Shown here piece after piece: positions 57,079 through 64,000 of a DNA stretch of 64,000 nucleotides. The position numbers and the translations under genes were made by a program. The stretch covers positions 806,001 to 870,000 of the forward strand of contig NC_083393.1 of assembly GCF_030864355.1 (NCBI RefSeq), given 5' to 3'. Under the pieces are notes generated by a model, which had not been told where the DNA came from, made no database searches, and worked only from the letters and a program-made list of their open reading frames with translations. The DNA comes from Cutaneotrichosporon cavernicola. Its lineage: Eukaryota > Basidiomycota > Tremellomycetes > Trichosporonales > Trichosporonaceae. Within the stretch, counting starts at the first letter, position 1, and the number at the start of each line of letters is the position of its first letter.

Positions 57079-58330
57079 ATGCTCGACTTTGTCCCAACAC
57101 ACCTGCACCGGGTGTTTAATCAGAGCTTGCTGTCTCGGCGCGCGATGACGGACGACATGATGCTCGAGATGTACAAGCGTGCCGTCAAGGCGGTAGCCGG
57201 TACGTCCACCTTCCTCGCTCACCTTAATGCCGCTGCCACGCCCCCGTTAGCTGACACCAGCCACCGACCCCGAGTTTGAGCCCCCTTTTCGCGGCAACAT
57301 GGAGGGCCTCAGCGCCTTCCTCGAGCAAATTACCACTCTTCTCGAGCCCCTTGGCCTACTGGTCAAGCGGGGGCCCGACGAGACGACGGGACGCAAATGG
57401 ACAGCCCTCGTCAACACGGAAGGAACGGGGGATATCGCACAGCTAGCGACCGACCTCACTCCTCTAGAGATCAGCTTCGTGCGTGTAGTCATCGGCGCGA
57501 TCGTAGAGAGTTACCCCGCCAACTCGATTGGATCACGACATGCCGTGGGACTGGTCAAAGACCTAAACGGACAAATGACCAAGAGCGCAGCACAAGCACT
57601 CCTCAAATCCCTCGTCTCAAGGGGATGGCTCTCTATTTCGGAGTGAGTATTTGTATCTCAATCTCAATAACTAATGGCAGGCGTGGACGATATAGCCTGG
57701 CCCCACGAGGTCTGCTCGAGCTCGATTCATACCTCCGCGGCGAGTATGACGACTATGTCCAGTCTTGCCGGCGGTGTAATCGCATCATCCTTACTGTGAG
57801 CTTGTTCGCAATTTGGAACTAGCTCATTTCAGGGCGTGGCGTGTGCCAATGATGCTTGCGAGGCTCATTACCACACTTACTGTTATGGTATGATCGCCGA
57901 ACGCCAGGCTCCATGCCTCGAGTGTAAGACTAGCTTTGAGGAGGTTCCACCCACACCTGTGGGCGAGAAGGCTGTTAGCCGGGCGCAGGACGGGTTTGCG
58001 CGGCCTAACAAGCGACGTCGGAGCGGACGCGAGGAGGAGGGGGACGACGACGACGACGACGACGACAGCCAAGTTGGACTGTCACATGAGCGTCAGGCTG
58101 TTAGAGAGGAGGAGGACGGGCTCGAGAGCGAAGAGGAGGAGATTCACCCAGTGGGCTACCTTCTGTGTTCAAAACAGCTCACACAGTCACGGTCACGATC
58201 CCAGACCGAGCGCCCGTCCCAGCGCCACAGGCCCGAAACGATAATACCCGACTCGTTCGTCGACCCCGACGAGGAGGACGAGGATGAGGATGACGATCCT
58301 GGGCCCTCGCGTCGCCGCCGCCGCTTCTAA
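57079..58330 (+). CDS. NSE1: SMC5-SMC6 complex subunit Nse1 (RING-like E3)
   Basis: Exons 57079-57199, 57261-57642, 57681-57795 and 57833-58330, 371 residues. Nse1 forms the Nse1-Nse3-Nse4 subcomplex with kleisin and MAGE partners, binding DNA and acting as a RING ubiquitin ligase in DNA repair. The tandem winged-helix part includes ISFVRVVIGAIVESYPANSI and LKSLVSRGWLS; a variant RING follows: CRRC, CANDAC, HYHTYC and CLEC supply the eight ligands in C4HC3-like order. The C-terminal 130 residues are an acidic and Arg-rich extension (Asp run near residue 280, RRRRRF end) beyond the usual Nse1 length. Introns are 37-61 nt. Confidence 0.88.
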
Positions 58331-58672
58331 CTGCGTCACATCGCCGGGACACCCTGATTCCGGCGCACACATCGATTCCCGCACACACCGTGACTCTCAC
58401 TTCCCCTCTTCCCTACACTGTACTATACCGAGAGCTTTGCATGTCAATACTACAAGTGGCGTCCAGCGTCGGGCGTAATCTACAAGCCTCGGACATGGCT
58501 GGGTGGGGGGTTGGTGTTGATGATGGTGGATGGGAACAGATATGTCGTCACAAGGCTAGGGATACGTCATAGAGGGGACACAGATGAGGATGTTTTTGTT
58601 TTATTTCTTCTTTCACTTCTGTTTGACTTCTTTCTCTCCTTTCGGGGGTCTCTTTTGTTCATCTTCGCGCGT
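58331..58672. other. Short intergenic region between convergent genes
   Basis: 342 bases between the stops of NSE1 and the next gene. A T-rich run (58592-58660) probably belongs to the 3' ends. Nothing else recognised. Confidence 0.4.
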
Positions 58673-60047
58673 CTACGCTTCAAAGCGGGTCTTCTTGCGT
58701 AGGATGTGGCGTTTGCGGCCAGGAAGGCCGCTCAACCCGATCTGTTTGTACACAACGCCGTCTTGGGTGTCGTCTGTATGCGTCGAGATCGAGTCGCGGC
58801 GGGACCGGGGAGTGCCACGCGCACGCTGTCTGCCACGGGGAGGTGTATCTGAGCGGGTGCGCTCGAGGCGGGGGGGCAGCGTCGTGATGTCTCGAGAGAG
58901 GCGGTACGCGCGCGGTATCTCGTCCGAGTGGCGCCGATATTTGGCTGCAGAGAGAGGTGGTTCGATGCTGGGGTGGTGGGCAAAGTATACCGCTGACGCC
59001 GGCGTGGCCGGCGTTTTGGGGTTGGTGGGGGTGAGGGGGATGTGTGAGGTACTGGCGGAGGGGGAGGTGTCCTCGCTGTAAGCGGGTGTGACAACGACAC
59101 CGGGAAAGCGGAGCGACCTGGGCGAGTCCATGGAATGATGTGAGCGCCTGCTGTCGATAGAGTACCGGCTGTCGGTGCGGGCGAGCGGCGACGGAGGGTG
59201 AGACTCATCCGTGTCATCGCCGCGAATGTTGAAGAGCATCTCCGCTACATGCCTCCGCACATCGCCAAGAGGGACAGCGGGCACCTGTACGGTGAGCCCA
59301 TTGACGGGCCGCACGGGCCGCCGCATTTTGGGCATGGCGGGTGGACCAGCGGGGAAGCCGATACCAAGACCGGGATATCCGGCTTCTGGGACTGGCGGAG
59401 CAAACGTCCCAAAGGTCCCGTAGCTCAGGTGCGTAGGTGAGCGCAGGTCCACACGCCCACCTGAGGGTTGCGCTGGGGCCTCGTCCGACACGGGATGTGA
59501 CGATACGTAGAGGGGGACAGTCTCATCGTCGGCAATTGGAAAGGGAGGAATGGGAGGAACCGAGTTGTGATATACGAGGCCGACCTTGAGCATGCGACTG
59601 GTGTCAGGTGGTTCTTGTAGCCTGACAGCGACTCACCTGCCATAAGCGCTAGTGATCTTGTTCCTAGCTGCGTTGGTCTTGTCGCGAGTTTCGGCCTCGA
59701 TGCGCTGCCGTTCCATGCGCTCCTTGTGTCGCGTGTCGGCTTGTTGGATTATCGAAGGTGCCGAGCCGACGCTGCTCGCGTCATGGTGAAGTTGTCCCGT
59801 ACCATATGGTGGGGGCTGCGCGGGCGCGAGCAGGGTGTAGAGGTACTCGATGGGCCGGGTACGAAGGGTCGGCTGGCTGGTAATCGGTGGTGGGAGGAAT
59901 GAGCCCGATGAGGGTGAGCACTCGAGGATGCCCTGCTTCTCCTGCCGTCAGCGTGGAGAGGACAGACAGCATGGAGAGGACGAGAGCACTCACGGGTGTC
60001 GGCTGCCAAAGGTCGCAGAGACACGCGAGCCAGCTCGGCCAGGTCAT
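58673..60047 (-). CDS. Unknown protein with a basic C-terminus
   Basis: Exons on the minus strand: 60047-59994, 59941-59637 and 59597-58673, 427 residues. No family recognised. A short helical N-terminus (MTWPSWLACLCDLWQPTPEK) is followed by a Pro-rich region, a charged helix (RHKERMERQRIEAETRDKTN), then GLVYHNSVPPIPPFPIADD and a VNGLTVQVPAVPLGDVRRHV block that looks ordered. The last 200 residues are Ser/Arg/Pro-rich with many RS and SP pairs, suggesting phosphorylation, ending GRKRHILRKKTRFEA. Introns are 52 and 39 nt; phase and composition are consistent throughout. No signal peptide or membrane helix is evident. Confidence 0.68.
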
Positions 60048-61250
60048 GGTAAGGAGTGTGGGGAGAGGGGGGGATTGCGCCGCTACGCGGCGCCTTTAAA
60101 AGGAGTGGCAAGCTGGCGCCGCGCGGCGGCGTGGGTGAGCTTTAAGATTAGGGATAATGGAGAAGAAGGAAAGTTTGATGGCGAGAGGAGATGTCAAGTC
60201 GTTGGGTAGGTAGCAGGTAGGATACTCAACATCCTTAGGGCGAGGGTTGAGGAAGGGCGACTGTAGAGGGCGATGGTGCGTCAGGGGCGTAGGGAGGTGA
60301 GAAGGGTGCAGCAACTCGACCGCAGCAAAGCCAAGAGCTGTATCAAACTCGAGTTGGGATGGATTTGACAAGTGTCTGTGTGTAATACAAGGATAACAAG
60401 ATGAGACGAGGCTCTCAAGAGAACGAGCCAATGCACAAATCTTCCTTTTTTGCTCTTGTAATGCTGAATTGTTTTTTACTAGCTTGATCAGTCGTTGTCG
60501 TTAATAAGATGAACGAGTAAAAGTGAAAAGGGAGTAGAGTAGGGAGTGCTGACACGCACAGACTCGTCTTTCAAGTTGTAGCCAGGGAAGGTCTATTGTC
60601 TGTCTTTGGTTTCTTGGGTTGTACAGTACACTGCACAGTAGCTACCTCCCTCCCTCGCACCTCATCAAATCCCATCGATGCTCAATGCAGATGAAGATGA
60701 GCAGATTTTCAGGAGGTGCGATGAGCTCACGGTTCCAGTCGACTCATCCTCACGATACGTTACAAAGTTTACAGATACCACTACTAACTGCAAACCTGCA
60801 AACCATCTTCAACATTGGTAAGAAGCATCGACACCTTAACAGTACGCCTCAACGCCAAGATCATGTACCTGTCGTACCTTTATTCCGGTGCCCATGCCGT
60901 ACGCCACCAATGCCACCAACGCCACATAACGCCACACAACGCCACAACGCCATTGCTTGACATCCTCCCCTCTCCATCCCTCTATCCTACCTCTCCTCCC
61001 AATCCATTGGAATTTCCGTCATTTCACGCCTCACGCGCCGATACAGAGGTCCGAGCTCACACCATCCGAAATCTCGACGTCCACATCCGAAATTCTCGGC
61101 ACCTTGGATTCGAAAAGGTCACACCCCACCCGTTAGCTATCACCAAAAGGTACAACTGCGACTCGGTGCCAAGAAGCAAAGTGGGACTGGAGAAAGACCG
61201 TATAAGGTACCAGTGAGACTGTGCGAGAAGGGAGTTGTGGAATGAGAGAA

Positions 61251-61282
61251 TATATAGGTATAGGTATAGGGATAGGAATAGG
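61251..61282 (+). repeat. Degenerate TATAGG hexamer tract
   Basis: Four to five units of tataggtatagg/gataggaatagg. Short and imperfect; not telomeric in context. Confidence 0.7.
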
Positions 61283-62021
61283 ATAACGATAAGGTAAAGT
61301 CATCTGGTTCTGTCCCTTCGTCCTTCTGTTCCTCTGTCCCGTCGGACATGTCCGCAAATGGCGTCATAACTGTTACATGTATAGCATCGCGTTGTAGAGA
61401 TCTACTCTCCACGTCGCATCCGGTCGCTCGTCGCTGGTTGCTCGTGACTCGTGGCTCATCGCCCGTCGCCCGTCGGAACCGATCCAACCTATCCACCTCC
61501 CACGCCCCTCCCACCACTGCCCCACATCGCCTTGCGCAGGAACAGGAGGGATCACAGGAAGCACAGGTGGCTGGCTGACGATTCGCTGATCGGCGATGCA
61601 GTACAGAGAACAATATCGCTCAATGCTTCTGTGCGCGGCCTGATCTGGTCATCTGGCAATGGCTGGTCATTGCTCGTCATTACTGTCCAGCTGATCAATA
61701 TCAATTTACGCACGGTTGACAACTCGTCTCATCGCGGTTCGGTCCGCGTGTTGATTCCCGGCCCTCCACAGGCCTTAGGCGCTTGGGCGCACCCGTCATC
61801 CGTCATCCGTACCGTCCATTGCCTGCCAACCCGCCCAAGTCGGCCAACTAAGTCCTGGCTGCATTTGGGTGACAGATTGTGCTTCCTGGCACACAGAGAA
61901 TCCACACCCATGTGCTAACCATACTAGTTATTGTTCTCTTCCCTCTGCAAGATTTGCAACGCACCAACCGCGTGACCGGCTATCTACCCCGGCCCTGGGC
62001 GCCTGGGATCAGAGTTTGACC

Positions 62022-62056
62022 TGGCATGGCAACTGGCAACTGGCAACTGGCAACTG
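62022..62056 (+). repeat. 7-bp tandem repeat ACTGGCA
   Basis: Four tandem copies of a 7-base unit (aactggc) preceded by a partial unit. No coding context. Confidence 0.8.
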
Positions 62057-62836
62057 ACACTACCTTCCTCTCCTACACGTAACCTCACACTCATATTCAT
62101 CATTCACCTCTTCGTCCATCCCCACTCTCCTCACTCTCCAACTTCCGATCCTCCTTCTTGCATCTCAACGCTGCCAGTCCAGCCCGAATACAAGCTCTTC
62201 CATGTTTCGCAAGACTTGTTCCTCCGCCTCGCGAACCTTGACATGGTCCGCGTTTTTCGTAGACTTGGGCTCCAGAAATGAGTGTAACGTGGTCTTCAGC
62301 CACAGGACATCAACATTCTGCGCCTGCTCGCGCCTTTCACAGCTCTCTCTTCCTCCGCAATCTGAGGTACTCCCACTTTCAATCCATCCTCTCTGGCCCT
62401 CCACCAGGCCATTTGAAGTCGTTTTCTAACTTTCGTGTTGCTTGCCATGTTTTTAAGCCATGGACTCTGCCCGCTGGCCATTCAAGTAACCCCTTCTTAT
62501 TTGTAACCTTGAATATTCCATAACTGTTTGAATACATAATTCGATGTCTTGAGTTTGGCCCCATTCGATACGAGAACTGGAAACAAACCCGCAGGAAAAG
62601 CAAGACCGAGCCAACACAGCCAACCGAAAACCGTATTCGCCTAATGTCATGTCCTCACTGCGGTGGTCTGCTCTTGATCAGTATGCTCACGAAACCCAAA
62701 GGCGGTGACTGTGGCTACATCGTTCGTATACGACTCGGGCATGAACCCTTCTGAGGCGCGCGAACTGTACCAGGGCACTTAGATGCATTCAGACAAGGTA
62801 GTTACATTTCACCGAACCCGATCATCTCATTATAGT

Positions 62837-64000
62837 TTACAACTTGGTCCACGCCATCTCGTTGTCGATGGTGAACGGCACCTCGGCAACCATGGTCTGC
62901 GCGTCCTCGCCGACCTTGAGCGCCCACTCGCCAACCTCGACCTTCCATGTGCTGTCGTACTCGTCCCAGTGCGAGATGGCATACTTGTCGAGCTTGACTT
63001 CGACTGTGGTGCTCTTGCCCGGAGCAAGGTCGTACACCTTGGCGAAGGCCTGCAGCGAAACTTCAGGGTGGCGTAGGCCGGTGGGCGACTCGGGCGGAGG
63101 AGCAGTGTAGAAGTGCACACTGTGGTCACCAGCGACCTGGCCCGTGTTGGTAACCGTGACGCGGCCGGCCGCGGTCCACTCGTCGCCCTTCTTGACGTTA
63201 ATGGCGAGGCCCGAGTACTTGAACGACGTGTAGCTAAGGCCGCGGCCGAAGGGGAAGAGGGGCTCAATACCGCGAGCATTGTGGTGCTTGTACCCGACCC
63301 AGATACCCTCGCTGTAGTGGACCTTGGTGCGGGCACTCTTGAAGTTGAGCGCGGCGGCAATGTCGCTCTCCCGCTTGGGGAACGAGAGGGGCAGGCGACC
63401 ACTGGGGTTGCGGATACCGTACACGACGTCGGCGATACCGTTACCAGCCTCGTTGCCGCCGTACCAAGCCTGGATGATGCCAGCGACCTTGTCGGCCCAA
63501 GGCATGCTCACAGCCGAGCCGGCCTGCACGACGACTACGGTGTTGGGGTTAGCCTCGGCGACGCGGGTAATGAGCTCGTCGCTGGCGAGGGGGAGGCCGA
63601 GGGTCGGGCGGTCAAAGCCCTCGCTCTCGTAGTCGGCATTGAGGCCGGCGACGAGGACGACACTGTCGGCTGCACGAGCGGCCTTGACAGCGTCCTCCAT
63701 GGCCTGATGAGCGTCGACGAGGGGGAACGCGCCGATGCGGATGCCCTTGACGATGAACGGCGTACCTGCCACGGTTCTAGAGACGAGGCGGCGCGAGTCG
63801 TGCACCACCCGAAGGGTGTACGTCTTGCCCTTCTCGACAGCGACTCTGCCCTTCTCCTCAATCGTGCCGTTGCCGAAGAACTTGGAGCCGAGGGTCTGCT
63901 TGGTCGCGTTGTCGATGACAAGCTCGTCGTCAATATACAGCCATCCCTGGCCTGTGACCGTCAGACCGAACTCGTACCGGCCCGTAATGGGCGAGGTGAA
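62837..64000 (-). CDS. Glycoside hydrolase family 3 beta-glucosidase, 3' part (5' truncated by window edge)
   Basis: The frame is open from the window edge to TAA at 62837-62839, 387 visible residues without an intron. The visible part starts inside a PA14 domain (GRYEFGLTVTGQGWLYIDDE, RVVHDSRRLVS), passes into the GH3 C-terminal alpha/beta sandwich (DSVVLVAGLNADYESEGFDR, AWYGGNEAGNGIADVVYG, NPSGRLPLSFP, LFPFGRGLSYTSFKYS) and ends with a fibronectin-III-like domain (GRVTVTNTGQVAGDHSVHFY). This layout is that of PA14-containing fungal beta-glucosidases, which cleave beta-linked glucosides from cellobiose or plant glycosides. The nucleophile (SDW-type motif) is in the missing N-terminal half. 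No secretion signal can be judged. Confidence 0.93.
   Translation of the reverse strand, partial: FTSPITGRYEFGLTVTGQGWLYIDDELVIDNATKQTLGSKFFGNGTIEEKGRVAVEKGKTYTLRVVHDSRRLVSRTVAGTPFIVKGIRIGAFPLVDAHQAMEDAVKAARAADSVVLVAGLNADYESEGFDRPTLGLPLASDELITRVAEANPNTVVVVQAGSAVSMPWADKVAGIIQAWYGGNEAGNGIADVVYGIRNPSGRLPLSFPKRESDIAAALNFKSARTKVHYSEGIWVGYKHHNARGIEPLFPFGRGLSYTSFKYSGLAINVKKGDEWTAAGRVTVTNTGQVAGDHSVHFYTAPPPESPTGLRHPEVSLQAFAKVYDLAPGKSTTVEVKLDKYAISHWDEYDSTWKVEVGEWALKVGEDAQTMVAEVPFTIDNEMAWTKL

Larger units (their letters stand above)
60048..62836. other. Long intergenic region with several short tandem repeats
   Basis: 2.8 kb between two minus-strand genes with no supported coding gene. It holds degenerate CAACGCCA repeats (about 60895-60955), a TATAGG/GGATAGG tract (61251-61282), a CGTCGC-type run (61410-61475), and a 7-bp ACTGGCA repeat (62022-62056). 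A short coding-like segment at 62678-62782 is discussed in the findings. Confidence 0.5.

Noticed and set aside
61251..61282. Telomere-like TATAGG repeats
   Set aside because: Short, imperfect and internal; not a recognised telomeric unit and flanked by ordinary unique sequence.
61140..61613. Minus-strand frame of 157 codons in the 60-63 kb gap
   Set aside because: Much of it is translated simple repeat (TATAGG and GTCGC units); no family signal.

Overview
The window is nuclear DNA of a basidiomycete yeast, most likely a tremellomycete close to Trichosporonales. The evidence is G+C-rich coding sequence, genes broken by very small GT-AG introns (most 30-40 nt, with a CTGAC/CTAAC/CTCAC branch site shortly before the acceptor), fungal-type families (MIPC synthase, Pho85, Crz1-like zinc-finger factors, allantoate-type and drug-type MFS carriers) and an intron-containing tRNA. 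No plasmid, phage, CRISPR or intact transposon was seen. Genus-level placement is inference.

Layout. 1-5.4 kb: 3' part of COG6, the phosphomannomutase gene (convergent with it, 30 bp apart) and an acetyl-CoA transporter. 5.7-14.1 kb: a split tRNA-Glu(CUC), the splicing factor SYF2, an unknown protein with two RanBP2-like zinc fingers, the PHO85 kinase (start codon interrupted by an intron) and a disordered unknown protein. 15.5-21.5 kb: a C2H2 transcription factor and the ribosome-biogenesis helicase MAK5. 22.5-36.2 kb: a kinase-like protein lacking catalytic residues, a DHA2-type MFS carrier with a very long N-terminus, a mitochondrial TPR-like protein, an alpha/beta hydrolase, an anion:cation symporter and a secreted expansin-like protein. 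38.3-49.1 kb: a SUR1-type glycosyltransferase, ELP4, an eight-exon unknown protein, CTF18 and a bHLH factor. 50.6-60.1 kb: a DHA1-type MFS carrier next to a minisatellite, a second kinase-like protein, NOP8, NSE1 and an unknown protein. 62.8-64.0 kb: the 3' part of a GH3 beta-glucosidase.

Functionally this is a mix of housekeeping genes (Golgi trafficking, GDP-mannose supply, splicing, tRNA modification, sister-chromatid cohesion, SMC5/6, 60S assembly) and lineage-variable genes (three MFS carriers, two pseudokinase-like proteins, secreted wall-active proteins). I see no metabolic cluster or defence system. The unusual material is at the level of gene architecture and protein tails: a start codon split by an intron, a 7-nt first exon, a 26-nt intron, a GC-AG intron, ubiquitin-tail-like repeats in Nop8, a histidine-rich Elp4 tail, and a 64-bp minisatellite that supplies a stop codon.

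Exon coordinates were worked out by hand from splice motifs, reading phase and family conservation. All phases were checked arithmetically; none has RNA support.
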